A stretch of DNA of 64,000 bases from Sphingobium sp. V4 (GTDB lineage: Bacteria > Pseudomonadota > Alphaproteobacteria > Sphingomonadales > Sphingomonadaceae). The translations under genes were made by a program, and so were the position numbers. This document shows positions 17,875-30,437 of the stretch, piece by piece. The DNA lies in contig NZ_CP081001.1 of assembly GCF_029590555.1 (NCBI RefSeq), positions 1,054,001-1,118,000 of the forward strand, in the 5' to 3' direction. Positions within the stretch are counted from its first letter, which is position 1, and each line of letters starts with the position of its first letter. The notes beneath the pieces were generated by a model, which worked only from the letters and a program-made list of their open reading frames with translations, searched no databases and was not told the DNA's origin.

Positions 17875-19101
17875 ATGCGGGTGATAGGAATGGATATCCA
17901 CCGCACGTTTGCCGAGGCGGTGATGATCGACGGTGACAGGCTGGTCCGGCTGGGTCGCGTGAATATGTCGCGCGAGCACCTGGCCGCGTTCGCCGCCAAG
18001 CTGACGCACGAGGATCATATCGTCGTGGAGGCAACCGGCAACGCTCAGGCGGTGGTGGAGGCCGTCGCCCCCTTCGTTGGTCGGGTGGTCATTGCCAACC
18101 CACGGCAGGTGCATCTGATCGCGAAAGCGCGGATCAAGACCGACGTCATCGACGCGACGGTGCTCGCTCGTCTGTACGCGAGCGGCTTTTTGCCCGAGGT
18201 GTGGGTGCCGGATCAGAAGACGATGAGCCTTCGCCGGCAGGTGACACGGCGCAATCAGGTCGTGCGTCAACGCGTGCGACTAAAGACGATGATCCAGGCG
18301 ATCCTGCACGCTCACCTTGTGCCGCAATGCCCCCATGCCGACATCGCGGGTCCGAAGGGTCGCGCCTGGCTCCTGGCGCAACTGCTCCCCGACGACGAGA
18401 CCGCGGCGATCGAGCGGCATCTGCGCGAGTATGATCGGCTGACTGAGGACCTTCGGGTTCTCGAACGCGAGCTCGCGCGTGATGCGCTAGCGAGCGCCGA
18501 GACGAAGCGGCTCATGACGATCCCTGGCATCGACATGGTTGTCGCGGTCGGCCTGCTCGCGGCAATCGGGCCTGTCGACCGCTTCACCAGCCCCGGGCGT
18601 CTAGTCGCCTTCCTTGGGTTGAATCCCAGCGTGCATCAATCGGGGAACAGCCCGGCCAGGCATGGCCGTATCACCAAGCAGGGTCCCTGCCACGCCCGGA
18701 CAATGCTGGTCGAGGCAGCATGGCAGGCGGTTCGAGCACCCGGCCCGCTTCGGGCGTTCTACGAACGCGTCCGCGGGCGGCGCGGCACGCACGTCGCCGC
18801 GGTCGCCGTCGCTCGCAAGATTGCGGTCATCGTCTGGCATCTGCTCACGCGCGGCCAGGACTATGCGTGGGTCCGTCCCGCGCTCCACGCAAAGAAGCTG
18901 CGCGATCTCGAGCTGCGATCCGGCCAGCCCGCTCGCCGAGGTCAGCGCGGCGCCGGGTACGAGTACAACTTGACCAAGTCCCGGCAGGAGGAGCGGCAAC
19001 GCGGCGAACGAGCCGAAGCCGCGTACAAGCGACTAACCGAGGGTTGGACGAAGCGAGGCAGTAGGGTGCCTGCGAGCGCCTCAGAGGAGGCACGACAATG
19101 A
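17875..19101 (+). CDS. IS110-family transposase (DEDD recombinase)
   Basis: A 408-residue protein with an N-terminal RuvC-like DEDD domain (GMDIHRTFAEAV near residue 5, VVEATG near residue 52, KTDVIDATVLARL near residue 102) and a C-terminal Tnp_20 domain with the serine motif QSGNSPARHGRITKQGP. GAGGAGGAAG precedes the ATG. The frame looks intact, so this copy could be active. Confidence 0.93.
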   Translation: MRVIGMDIHRTFAEAVMIDGDRLVRLGRVNMSREHLAAFAAKLTHEDHIVVEATGNAQAVVEAVAPFVGRVVIANPRQVHLIAKARIKTDVIDATVLARLYASGFLPEVWVPDQKTMSLRRQVTRRNQVVRQRVRLKTMIQAILHAHLVPQCPHADIAGPKGRAWLLAQLLPDDETAAIERHLREYDRLTEDLRVLERELARDALASAETKRLMTIPGIDMVVAVGLLAAIGPVDRFTSPGRLVAFLGLNPSVHQSGNSPARHGRITKQGPCHARTMLVEAAWQAVRAPGPLRAFYERVRGRRGTHVAAVAVARKIAVIVWHLLTRGQDYAWVRPALHAKKLRDLELRSGQPARRGQRGAGYEYNLTKSRQEERQRGERAEAAYKRLTEGWTKRGSRVPASASEEARQ

Positions 19102-19194
19102 AGGCAACGTGGTCGGGCCTTCACCTCCAGCCCAACTCTTCGCCACGAGGTCGCCCGCAGACTCGGAGAAAATAGCACCACTGCGCGAAAGGGG

Positions 19195-19962
19195 CTATTC
19201 AATCCCATCCGTGGTCCACGGATGACGTGGTTTGGTGAGACGGTGCTGGATGTCGAGGTCGGCGCAGGCCGCTTCGAAGGCGTGGCAGCGAAACGGCAGT
19301 TTTTGCGCCCGCATTTCCTTGATGTCCTCCGGCGTCCAACCATCTCCGGCCGGATCGGTAAAATGCGTCCCGTTATCGGTGAGCACGGTGTGGATGCGGT
19401 ATGGCACGGCTGCGGCGAGATGGCGCAGGAAGTCGCCAGCGACGCGGCGAGTGGCCTTCTCATGCAGTTCGACAAAGGCGAACTTGCAGGTCCGGTCGAT
19501 GGCCACCAGCAGATAGAGCTTGCCCTGCTCGGTTCGCACCTCGGCGAGATCGATGTGGAAGTAGCCGATCGGATACGCCTTGAACTTCTTGCGTGCGGGC
19601 TTGTCGCCATCAACATCGGGCAACCGGCTGATGCCATGGCGCTGGAGGCAGCGGTGCAACGAAGATCGCGTCAGGTGCGGGATCGTCGCCTGTAGCGCAT
19701 AGAGGCAGTCGTCCAGCGGCAGCAATGTGTGACGGCGAAAGGCCACCACCACGGCCTCCTCCTCAACCGTCAGCGTCGTGGACCTGGCTTCCTTCGGCCC
19801 AGTACGCAGATCCGCCGTCGACGACCGCTTCTTCCATTTGGCGACCGTCTTCTGGTTGACCCCGTGGCGCTTTGCCAGAACTCTCAGGCTCTCTTGACTA
19901 TGCTGTATTGCTCGACGCACTGCCTCTGTCGTGCGGGCGCTCCCGTGTAAAATCTGTCCCAT
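19195..19962 (-). pseudogene. IS481-type transposase, N-terminal fragment
   Basis: From ATG 19962 this fragment encodes a helix-turn-helix region (SLRVLAKRHGVNQKTVAKWKK, positions about 20-40), the first catalytic Asp in YFHIDLAEV and the second in LTDNGTHF, and breaks off after HRLTKPRHPWT where the IS110-type element enters. The last few codons before the stop at 19195 are from the inner element. Together with 17390-17641 it would form a complete IS481-type transposase. Confidence 0.87.
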
Positions 19963-20805
19963 AGTGCGTCCTTCCACTCGCTTGCGGATATTGCACCATC
20001 AATCGCCGGGACCAAACATCTAGCGTGCGAGATGGTGATAGTCGGCATCGGCATCATTCCTGCCGTCCCGCCGTTGATCGCGGCGGGTGCTGAGAGCGTC
20101 AATGACGTCGCCTTCGATGCGGAATGCCGCACCGGCTTGCCTGACATCTTCGCGATTGGCGATTGCGCTGCGCACAGCCACGCCTTTGCCGACGGCGCTA
20201 CGATCTGGCTGAGAATGCCAACGACCAGGCAAATGTCGTCGCGAGGCGATCACCGCCGGCCGGTCGATTACTATGCCGTGTCTTGGTTTTGGTCGAACTT
20301 ATATGACTTGCGCCGGCAGGCGGTGGACCTGTCGATCAGCTTCGATGAGGCGATCGTTCGCGGCGATACAGGCGCGCGCAGCTTTTCGGTCGTCTATTTG
20401 AAGGACGGCCGGGTTATCGGGTTATCGTGCTCGACTGCGTTAACGCGACCAAGGACTATGTTCAGGATCGGAAATTGGTCGAGGGAGGGGCAAACCTGAC
20501 AAGGCCCGCCTCGCCGATGCATCGATCCCACTCAAGGAGGTGATGCCGCTTGAATCTTATCCTCCGGCTGAATGAAAGGTGACCTCGACCGAAAAGCGGA
20601 GGCTGACATTGATCTCCTCGCTGCGCGACATCCAAACGCCGCTGGTATTCTTGGGCATTTTGCTGCTCGGCCTCCCACCGAGCTGACCCGCACATTCAAG
20701 GGCGGCACCGCCTCTGATTGGCTCCCATCAATGGATTGAGGCTTTAGGGTAATGATCCAGCTATCGTGTCGAACGTCGGTCGTCGTCCCGCTAGAGGGGG
20801 CGTGC

Positions 20806-21834
20806 TCAGCTGTCGAATGTCACGATGATTTTCGAACATTCGGGTGCTCCGGCCATTGCGAATGCATCCAGTACATTATCGAATGCGAACAAGTGGCTGG
20901 TGATATCGGTGATGGCGTCTGCGAGGTCAGGGAGCGCCGCCACCACCTCGGGAATCTCGGTAGGATAGCCGATGGCGCCGACGATGGTGATCTCCTTGCG
21001 CATGACTGTAAACAGGGAAACGGTTTCCGGCTCTTCATGCACGCCGGGCAGCACCACGCGCGCGCGAAACTTGGCCATATCGAGTATGGCCGGAACGATG
21101 CCGGCTGCTCCAGCCAAATCAATGAAAACATCGGTGCCGACCACGGGGCTGTTCTTGTACAGATCAACCCCATGAAACTGGGCCAGCCTCTCCGCCACAT
21201 CTTCGCGCGACGCGTCGATGACAGAACGTGCGCCTAGTGCAAGTGCCCGGCCAAGGCGGGCGGAGGAGCGTGCGATGGTGACAATATCATTGATTCCCAT
21301 GCGCTTCAGCCAGAGAATGGCGGCCAGTCCTATCGGACCGGCGCCATAAATCACGACTTTTTCCGAGGGCTGGCACTTTCCCTGATAGATCGCGTGCAAG
21401 GCCACCCCCAACGGGTCGGTAAACGCCGCTTGCTCGTATGTGACGCCGGGTGGAATTTCGAACACGTCTTCGTTGAGCTTCACGTCCCGAACCAGAAAGC
21501 GATGAGCAAAGGCTCCCTCAGGCGCGCCATTACCAAGGATGCCCAGCTTGTTCGCTGGGTCCGCTGATTTGGCCATCGGGTTGATGATCACTCCCAAACC
21601 CGGCTGGATATCTTTTACGTGCTCGCCGACCGTTGTGACGATGCCCGTCGCTTCATGCCCGATCGGCAGTGGCTGCCCTTCTGACCTGAGCCTGCCGTTT
21701 CTCCTATAGATGAGATCCGTTCCACAGATTCCGCACGCTTTCGTCTGTACGATGATGTCATTCGGTCCCGCCAGCGGCTCTTGCACGTTATCCAGCCGAA
21801 GATCGTTGCGGCCATGGATCTGGAGTTGCAGCAT
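20806..21834 (-). CDS. Zinc-type alcohol dehydrogenase (MDR), lacking structural zinc site
   Basis: A 342-residue medium-chain dehydrogenase. The catalytic zinc region is CGICGTDLIYR with GHEATG, and the cofactor motif is VVIYGAGPIGLAA. The loop that normally carries four cysteines for structural zinc reads INPMAKSADPANKLGIL with no cysteine, so this copy has only the catalytic zinc. Start ATG 21834 is preferred because GAGG lies 6 bases upstream; the frame is open to 21936. It is divergent from the SDR at 22348, with an operator-like palindrome in between. It probably oxidises a polyol-like or secondary alcohol. Confidence 0.87.
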   Translation of the reverse strand: MLQLQIHGRNDLRLDNVQEPLAGPNDIIVQTKACGICGTDLIYRRNGRLRSEGQPLPIGHEATGIVTTVGEHVKDIQPGLGVIINPMAKSADPANKLGILGNGAPEGAFAHRFLVRDVKLNEDVFEIPPGVTYEQAAFTDPLGVALHAIYQGKCQPSEKVVIYGAGPIGLAAILWLKRMGINDIVTIARSSARLGRALALGARSVIDASREDVAERLAQFHGVDLYKNSPVVGTDVFIDLAGAAGIVPAILDMAKFRARVVLPGVHEEPETVSLFTVMRKEITIVGAIGYPTEIPEVVAALPDLADAITDITSHLFAFDNVLDAFAMAGAPECSKIIVTFDS

Positions 21835-22347
21835 AACATCCTCGCCATTATAATTATTAATCGACAATCGTCTTGCGAAGCAGACCCGTCGATCGGCTCT
21901 CATGATTGTCTTCCCCGACACGTATGACACTGTCAAAATCGACGTTCAGTCAAATGGACGGTAGATCATTTGGAAACTGCCCTATATCGACGAGTCCTGC
22001 AAGCCTTGGTTTGGGGCTGAAGGAGTGTTGGGGTCGCAAGTCTACGGTGTTCGGCGCGCTTTTTGTGCCTATTCAGGAGTGGTAATCCTTGGGCGGTTGC
22101 CTGCTTGCACGTCGCTCTCGAGGGATGCCGACACAACGCGCCGCCCTTCTTGCCAACTATTCCAACCAATCATATGGTTGACATTTAGAGGGTATCTGAG
22201 GGCGACGGCGCTCGGGAAGCGGATGCGCGACGGACGAGGCGACCATCGACTGCCCGGAAGATATCGGAATGGGCTCAGTGACTTGTCGAAGGCGATGTCG
22301 AGCGAAACTCGCGATCCCTGGTTGCGATTGAGGAAAGGGAGATAGAA
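21835..22347. other. 513-bp divergent intergenic region
   Basis: It separates the leftward alcohol dehydrogenase and the rightward SDR and contains the operator-like palindrome at 22167-22180. No protein-coding gene is supported. Confidence 0.5.
22167..22180. promoter_or_regulatory. Operator-like palindrome (site 4)
   Basis: CAATCATATGGTTG matches CAAC-N6-GTTG with one mismatch and shares the CATATG centre with site 7. It is preceded by CCAAC and followed by AC, giving AACCAATCATATGGTTGAC. It lies 168 bp before the SDR start. Confidence 0.45.
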
Positions 22348-23073
22348 ATGGACGGACGCAAAGCCCTGATCACCGGTGCAGCTTCCGGGATTGGCCGGGC
22401 CGTGGCCCGCCTTTTCGCCGAGCAGGGAGCTGCGCTTGTGCTCCTCGATCGCCACGGCGATGCGCTGCATGCCGTTGCAGGCGAGACGGGGGCGAGTGCT
22501 CTCGTACTCGATCTCGCAGACATCAGTGCGATAGATTTGGCGGTAGAGGATGCTGCGAAGGTGATGGGTGGGATTGATTGTGTCGTCAACTGCGCCGGAA
22601 TTTCGCACATCGGCCCGATTTCCGATGTTGATCGTTCAACATATAAGAGATTGATGACGATCAATCTGACTGCGCCTTTCTTCCTTTGCCGTGCTGCCAT
22701 CCCTTACCTCCTGCAACGTAAGGGATCGACCATTGTGAACATTGCGTCCGGAGCGGGGCTTGTCCCGCATGTAAGAAACAATACGCTTTATTCGACCTCG
22801 AAGGGTGGCCTGGTGCTTATGAGCAAGGCGCTTGCGACTGAACTGGCTCCCAATGTGAGGGTGAACGTCGTCTGTCCGGGGGTAACTCACACCGCGATGA
22901 CGGAAGGCATTCTGGCGGGAGCGGATGGAGGGTCCTTTTTGCGTCACTATCCGATGCAGCGCGCAGCTGACGCCGAGGAAATCGCGCAAGCTGTGTTGTT
23001 TCTCGCGAGTGACGCATCATCTTACGTCAACGGGACCGCGATGGCAGTGGACGGTGGCCGCTGCCTACACTGA
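22348..23073 (+). CDS. SDR family oxidoreductase
   Basis: A 241-residue classical SDR with TGAASGIG near residue 10, NCAG near residue 87, and the catalytic YSTSKGG near residue 149, followed by NVVCPG. An Asp after the second strand (LLDRHG) suggests NAD(H) preference. AAAGGGAGA precedes the ATG. It stands alone between a divergent alcohol dehydrogenase and the LysR/IS21 region, and probably acts on a hydroxyl or keto group of the same pathway. Confidence 0.88.
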   Translation: MDGRKALITGAASGIGRAVARLFAEQGAALVLLDRHGDALHAVAGETGASALVLDLADISAIDLAVEDAAKVMGGIDCVVNCAGISHIGPISDVDRSTYKRLMTINLTAPFFLCRAAIPYLLQRKGSTIVNIASGAGLVPHVRNNTLYSTSKGGLVLMSKALATELAPNVRVNVVCPGVTHTAMTEGILAGADGGSFLRHYPMQRAADAEEIAQAVLFLASDASSYVNGTAMAVDGGRCLH

Positions 23074-23177
23074 CCGCGGAGGATCGCAAGGCGCGTGTCG
23101 TAACAGGTCTTAGCGCGGTAGGCGTTAGTCTGTACGGGACGGAAGACGAAGCGCGTGCGGTATTCAAGCTCGAGGCG

Positions 23178-23549
23178 TCAGTTCCGTAACCTTAACCGAT
23201 CGACGAACAAAGCGAATGCAGCCGATGGCTGGCGGCGGCTCGGATAGTACAGGTGATAGCCGGGAAACGGCTGCGTCCAATCGGCAAGGATCTGCTTCAA
23301 CGCACCACTCGCGAGATATGGTGCGACCTGATCTTCCAGAACAAAGGCCAACCCAAACCCGGCTAGAGCCGCTTCCAAGACCATCTTTGCGTTGTCGAAG
23401 ATCAGCGGTCCATTCATTCTGATTCGGAGCTGCTCCCCGCCCTTCTCCAGTTCCCAAGCATAGAGACTTCCTGCGCTGCGCATGCGGAGATTGACGGCAC
23501 GATGGCGTGTAAGCTCCTCCTATAGCGCGACGATCTGGGTGAGAAGCTT
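23178..23549 (-). pseudogene. LysR regulator, C-terminal fragment
   Basis: Frame-continuous sequence encodes the C-terminal part of a LysR effector-binding domain: RHRAVNLRMRSAGSLYAWEL, then LIFDNAKMVLEAALAGFGLAFV and YYPSRRQPSAAF. A TAG stop interrupts the frame before EELTRHR. The matching N-terminal part is at 26133-26711, on the other side of an IS21 element. The two parts do not join cleanly: each carries a version of the segment corresponding to EDA/EELTR, so recombination as well as insertion seems to have taken place. Confidence 0.75.
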
Positions 23550-23620
23550 GCGTCAATCAGGATGAGAACTGATCGTCGCGGTGTTCATGTGGTGCCTGCT
23601 TTGATTGACGCTGGCAAGCG

Positions 23621-25995
<2,375 letters not shown>

Positions 25996-26048
25996 TCAAA
26001 GTACCTGACCGGCCGCAACCATCAGAAACGCCCCCGAAAAAGGGCGCC

Positions 26049-26107
26049 ATCGCCACCTGCTGATCCGGCTCCGGGCTACGCCCTACGCCGGATCAGCAGG
26101 TGGCGAT
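26049..26107. repeat. 20-bp perfect inverted repeat upstream of istA
   Basis: Arms 26049-26068 and 26088-26107 are perfectly complementary, with a 19-base loop. The position between the IS21 right end and istA suggests a structure that blocks read-through transcription into the transposase or occludes its ribosome binding site, as seen in other IS elements. This role is inferred. Confidence 0.6.
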
Positions 26108-26148
26108 TCTCATCTTGATTGACGCTGCTCTCTCATCCTGATTGTCGC

Positions 26149-26711
26149 GCGGCATCCTCCGGCGCTTCTGCAATGCCGTAGCGCTCGAAATAGGAAGGCG
26201 CGCCTACCACAACCAGTCTCAGGTCGGGTCCGATCCGCACGGCGATCATGTCCTTGGCGAGTGCTTCGCCGATGCGCACGCCTGCGTCGAAGCGCTCATC
26301 GACAATGTCGGTCATGGCGGGATCCACACTCAGTTCGACCTGCACCTCTGGATATTCCGGGAGCCAATCCTTGATCATGGGCCAGAGCACCGACTCACAA
26401 GCATGTTCGCTGGCGGTGAGCCGAATGGTGCCCGACGGGGTCTTGCGAAGCGTCCCGACTGATCGGAGGCCTTCTTCAATATTCGCCAAGGCTGGCCCCA
26501 GCCTGTCGAGCAATCTGGCACCCGCCTCGGTCGGCGACACCTTGCGAGTAGTCCGGATCAGGAGCCGGATGCCTAAGCGCGTCTCTAAGCGACGAAGCGC
26601 GTGGCTCAGAGCCGACTGCGATATGCCTAGGCGAGCAGCGGCACGTGTGAAATTGCGTTCGTCCGCGATAACTGCGAAAACGTGTAAATCGTTAAGGTCG
26701 TCGCGATGCAT
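26149..26711 (-). pseudogene. LysR regulator, N-terminal fragment
   Basis: About 188 residues: a complete winged helix-turn-helix (NDLHVFAVIADERNFTRAAA, ISQSALSHALRRLE) and the first part of the effector domain, up to SYFERYGIAEAPEDA, where the IS21 end follows. The usual LysR length is about 300, so the C-terminal third is missing. It is divergent from the SDR at 26884, the classical LysR arrangement with its target. The truncated product may still bind DNA but is unlikely to respond to an effector. Confidence 0.85.
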
Positions 26712-26883
26712 TGATCATTGTCTCCGCAGGCGGTCTGTGTGGTAGGCCGATGTCCGTTCACTCTTGCACGATTTGAGGTAAAGGCTAACCATTCATGAAT
26801 GCTGTGCATTACAGCATGCGGGCGTGTCCGCCTAATCCCAACAGCAACAAGTGATATATCCGCTCCGAACAAAGGAGCGTGAT

Positions 26884-27849
26884 ATGACCGAGCAGTATGG
26901 TTCAAATTCCACCACCGACGATGTGCTCGCCGGCATCGACTTGCGAGGCAAGCGTGCCCTTGTGACCGGCGTATCTTCGGGACTTGGCGTCGAAACCGCC
27001 CGCTCCCTGGTGGCGCACGGCGCCGACGTGATTGGTGCAGCACGAGACATCGCCAAAGCGAAGCAGGCCACGGACGCAGTGCGATCTGCAGCGGATGCCA
27101 GCGGGGGTAAGTTCGAACTGGTCTCGCTGGACTTGGCCGACCTTTCAAGCGTCCACGCGTGCGCTGGCGGGCTGCTCGCGACCGGTCTCCCCTTCGACAT
27201 CATCATTGCCAATGCCGGCGTAATGGCGCCGCCCTTGGTTCGCACGGTGGATGGCTTCGAATCGCAGTTCGCCACGAATTATCTGGGGCACTTCGCCCTG
27301 GTGAACCGGGTTGCCCCCTTGCTGAGAGAAGGCGCACGCGTCGTAATCCTTTCCTCAGCGGCGCACCAGTTGGCCGACGTCGATATGGATGATCCAAACT
27401 TTCAGCGCACGGGGTATGATCCGTGGATTGCTTATGGGAGATCGAAGACGGCAGCGGCACTGTTCGCGGTCGAGTTCGATCGGCGGCATCGAGAGCGAGG
27501 AGTGCGGGCGGTCGCTGTTCATCCTGGCGCGATCCAGACCGGCTTGCAGCAATTCACGGACCCCGCAGCAGAGCAGGGCATCATCGATTCAATCAACGCC
27601 GCCAATGCCGCGGCGGGCCTACCGCCGTTCCGGTACAAGACGGTTCCTGAGGGTGCTGCGTCGTCGGTGTGGGCAGCAGCAAGGGCCGACGCTGAGGCCG
27701 TCGGAGGTCATTACTGCGAGGACTGCCAACTAGCCGAGATCGACGACAGCGAGGGTGTCCATGGCGGGGTCAAATCTTACGCATTAGATTCGCAGCATGC
27801 CCGCGCCGTGTGGACGAGGACCGAGAAACTCCTCAATGAACACTATTAA
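26884..27849 (+). CDS. SDR family oxidoreductase (retinol dehydrogenase/WWOX-like)
   Basis: A 321-residue SDR of the longer type. It has TGVSSGLG in the cofactor loop with Arg following the second strand (AARDIAKA), which favours NADP(H), ANAGVM near residue 117, and YGRSKTA as the catalytic Tyr-x3-Lys. AAAGGAG lies 6 bases before ATG 26884; the frame also opens at 26851. It is followed by an aldo/keto reductase gene 60 bp later, probably in the same transcript, with the broken LysR gene divergent upstream. Confidence 0.88.
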   Translation: MTEQYGSNSTTDDVLAGIDLRGKRALVTGVSSGLGVETARSLVAHGADVIGAARDIAKAKQATDAVRSAADASGGKFELVSLDLADLSSVHACAGGLLATGLPFDIIIANAGVMAPPLVRTVDGFESQFATNYLGHFALVNRVAPLLREGARVVILSSAAHQLADVDMDDPNFQRTGYDPWIAYGRSKTAAALFAVEFDRRHRERGVRAVAVHPGAIQTGLQQFTDPAAEQGIIDSINAANAAAGLPPFRYKTVPEGAASSVWAAARADAEAVGGHYCEDCQLAEIDDSEGVHGGVKSYALDSQHARAVWTRTEKLLNEHY

Positions 27850-27897
27850 GAGCAAAGATGACGGCCGCGACGTATCGCGACCGCCAGACTCAGTTGA

Positions 27898-28893
<996 letters not shown>

Positions 28894-29287
28894 TCCCGTG
28901 CGCGCTGATCAATAATCGAGCGCTTGCTCTGGTTTGCGCGCAGTGGAGCCCGCCAAGTCAGTCGATTCTAATGCGGTTTGAGACACTCTCAAGGCAGATT
29001 AATGCCTGCGGATCGATCGTTGGTGGATGCCGCACGGTGTGCGAAAGTAGCCCTGAATATGGATTAGCGCCGTCGAGAGATGACTGTTCCGAGCGATCTT
29101 GACTATACACAAGCTGGCGAAAAAGAAGCCGTAGCGGATTTTCCTCGCGACACCGGTCCCGCAAAGCGGGACTCGTCGGACGGGTGCAGGCATAAGCGGT
29201 ATTGCACAAGCTACCACATCCAGCAGTGAGAACCAGGTACCGCGGCGCGATGACAGCGTCCGGCAGTACCTGGTTCTCATGATCTGG
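28894..29287. other. 394-bp intergenic region between convergent units
   Basis: No gene is supported. It holds a short hairpin, GTCCCGC-AAA-GCGGGAC (29156-29172), and the longer inverted repeat at 29228-29278 just after the leftward acyl-CoA dehydrogenase gene. Confidence 0.45.
29228..29278 (-). terminator. 13-bp inverted repeat after acyl-CoA dehydrogenase gene
   Basis: GAGAACCAGGTAC (29228-29240) and its exact complement (29266-29278) flank a 25-base loop. It begins 9 bases beyond the stop codon of the leftward acyl-CoA dehydrogenase gene. A role in transcript end formation or stability is likely, although no T-run follows. Confidence 0.45.
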
Positions 29288-30436
29288 TTATTTAAGGAGA
29301 CGCTTGGCGAGCGTCATGCGATGCACTTCGCTCGGCCCCTCATAGATGCGCATAACACGAGCGCGCTGGTACATGAGTTGCAGCGGAAGGTCCTTGGTGA
29401 GGCCGAGAGCGCCGAACGCCTGAATCGCGTTGTCGATCACTTCCTGGGCGAGCTCCGTGGCGACGATCTTAAGCATAGATGCTTCGGTGCGGACGTCTTC
29501 GCCACGATCGGCCTTTGCCGCTGCATCTTCCAGCATCAGCCGACAGGCATGAATCTTGGTATACCCATCTGCGATCCACCACTGCACTGCCTGCCGGTCG
29601 GCAAGGGCTTGGCCAAAGGTGATGCGTTCCTTGGCATGCTCAATCAGCATCTTGAGTGCCCGGTCAGCCATGCCTATGGAGATCGCAACCATTTCGATCC
29701 TGCGCGAAACGAGGCGATCCTGCATCGCGGCAAATCCTTTGCCAACCGAGCCGAGTACCTGCGTGGCCGGTACCCGGCAGTCCTCGAGCACGACCTCATA
29801 GGTGCGAAAGCCGCCGAGCATCTTGATCTCGCGCTCGACGATATAGCCCGGAGTATCCTTGTCGATGATGAAGGCGGTGATGCCCTCATGTCGCTTGCCG
29901 TCACCGACGCGGGCCATGGCGATGGTGAAATCGGCGATCGGCGCACGGCTGATCCAGATTTTGCGACCGTTGAGAACGAAGTCGTCACCGTCCTGTACGG
30001 CCTTCGTGGTCATCATGGCGGGGTCGCCGCCCGCACCGGGCTCCGAGATGCAGATTGCCGATACGGTTTTGCCCTCGATATAGGGCGTCAGATACTTCTG
30101 CTTCTGCTTCTCCGTCCCGTGACGAGCCAGCATCACCAAATTGGGCGAGTCCGGCGGGAAGGTGAATGGGACCATCGTCCGCCCCAGTTCTTCCTGGACG
30201 CGGGCCATGACCGTCGCCGGCAAATTATAGCCCCCGAACTCTTCGGGCGCATCCAGGCCCCACAGGCCCAGATCCTTGGCGCGTGCAATCAGATGTTCCG
30301 ATTCCTCGGGCAATAGCGACCAGTGGTTGCCTTCCGCTTCACGCGCCAGGACAGCGGGTTCCAACGGCAAAAGTTCGCTCGCCACAAATTTTCGGACGAG
30401 ATCCACAATCATTTCCTGTTCTTCGGTCAACGCCAT
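29288..30436 (-). CDS. Acyl-CoA dehydrogenase
   Basis: A 382-residue FAD acyl-CoA dehydrogenase. ICISEPGAGGDPAMMTT and WISRAPIADF are the flavin and substrate loops, and the C-terminal motif RIYEGPSEVHRM carries the catalytic Glu in the position used by medium-chain enzymes. AAAGGAAATGAA precedes ATG 30436; the stop of the upstream SDR gene ends 1 base before this start, so translation is coupled. It is the third gene of the leftward operon with a crotonase and a dienoyl-CoA-reductase-like SDR. Confidence 0.93.
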   Translation of the reverse strand: MALTEEQEMIVDLVRKFVASELLPLEPAVLAREAEGNHWSLLPEESEHLIARAKDLGLWGLDAPEEFGGYNLPATVMARVQEELGRTMVPFTFPPDSPNLVMLARHGTEKQKQKYLTPYIEGKTVSAICISEPGAGGDPAMMTTKAVQDGDDFVLNGRKIWISRAPIADFTIAMARVGDGKRHEGITAFIIDKDTPGYIVEREIKMLGGFRTYEVVLEDCRVPATQVLGSVGKGFAAMQDRLVSRRIEMVAISIGMADRALKMLIEHAKERITFGQALADRQAVQWWIADGYTKIHACRLMLEDAAAKADRGEDVRTEASMLKIVATELAQEVIDNAIQAFGALGLTKDLPLQLMYQRARVMRIYEGPSEVHRMTLAKRLLK

Positions 30437-30437
30437 T

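Larger units (their letters stand above)
17633..19211 (+). mobile_element. IS110-type element inside the IS481 transposase
   Basis: About 1.58 kb, boundaries deduced by rejoining the IS481 transposase so that HPWT is followed by NGQVERMN. The ends carry no long inverted repeat, as usual for IS110. The left non-coding end (about 17633-17874) is about 240 bp; in IS110 relatives such as IS621 this region encodes the bridge RNA that pairs with target and donor DNA. Exact ends are uncertain by a few bases. Confidence 0.75.
17394..20019 (-). mobile_element. IS481-type element inserted at CTAG, itself interrupted
   Basis: Perfect inverted ends ATGTTTGGTCCCGGCGATTG at the left (17394) and its complement at the right (20019) are flanked by direct repeats CTAG (17390-17393 and 20020-20023). 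IS481 of Bordetella is known to target NCTAGN. Without the inner IS110-type element the length is about 1.05 kb, normal for the family. It disrupts the ferredoxin reductase gene. Confidence 0.85.
16792..20575 (+). pseudogene. Ferredoxin reductase pseudogene (FAD/NAD), interrupted by nested IS elements
   Basis: Pieces of one putidaredoxin-reductase-like flavoprotein are spread over this interval. It starts at ATG 16792 (MRSFDVLI), then a deletion and frameshift near 16815 removes the N-terminal FAD-binding glycine motif. The frame resumes with GAQAAIAL and runs through VVIGGEYIGLEAAAVL (NAD site) to a premature TAG at 17276. Beyond that stop the frame continues to 17390, where an insertion sequence begins. 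The gene resumes at 20024 with VIVGIGIIPAVPPL and IFAIGDCAAH (second FAD motif), followed by further frameshifts near 20210, 20420 and 20500, ending about 20575. It follows the ferredoxin gene and was its likely partner. It cannot make an active enzyme. Confidence 0.85.

Noticed and set aside
28999..29280. 93-codon reverse frame in the intergenic region
   Set aside because: No recognisable motif and no ribosome binding site; it overlaps the inverted repeat after the acyl-CoA dehydrogenase gene.
29279..30316. 345-codon forward frame opposite the acyl-CoA dehydrogenase gene
   Set aside because: Shadow frame; the reverse strand encodes a full acyl-CoA dehydrogenase with all motifs.
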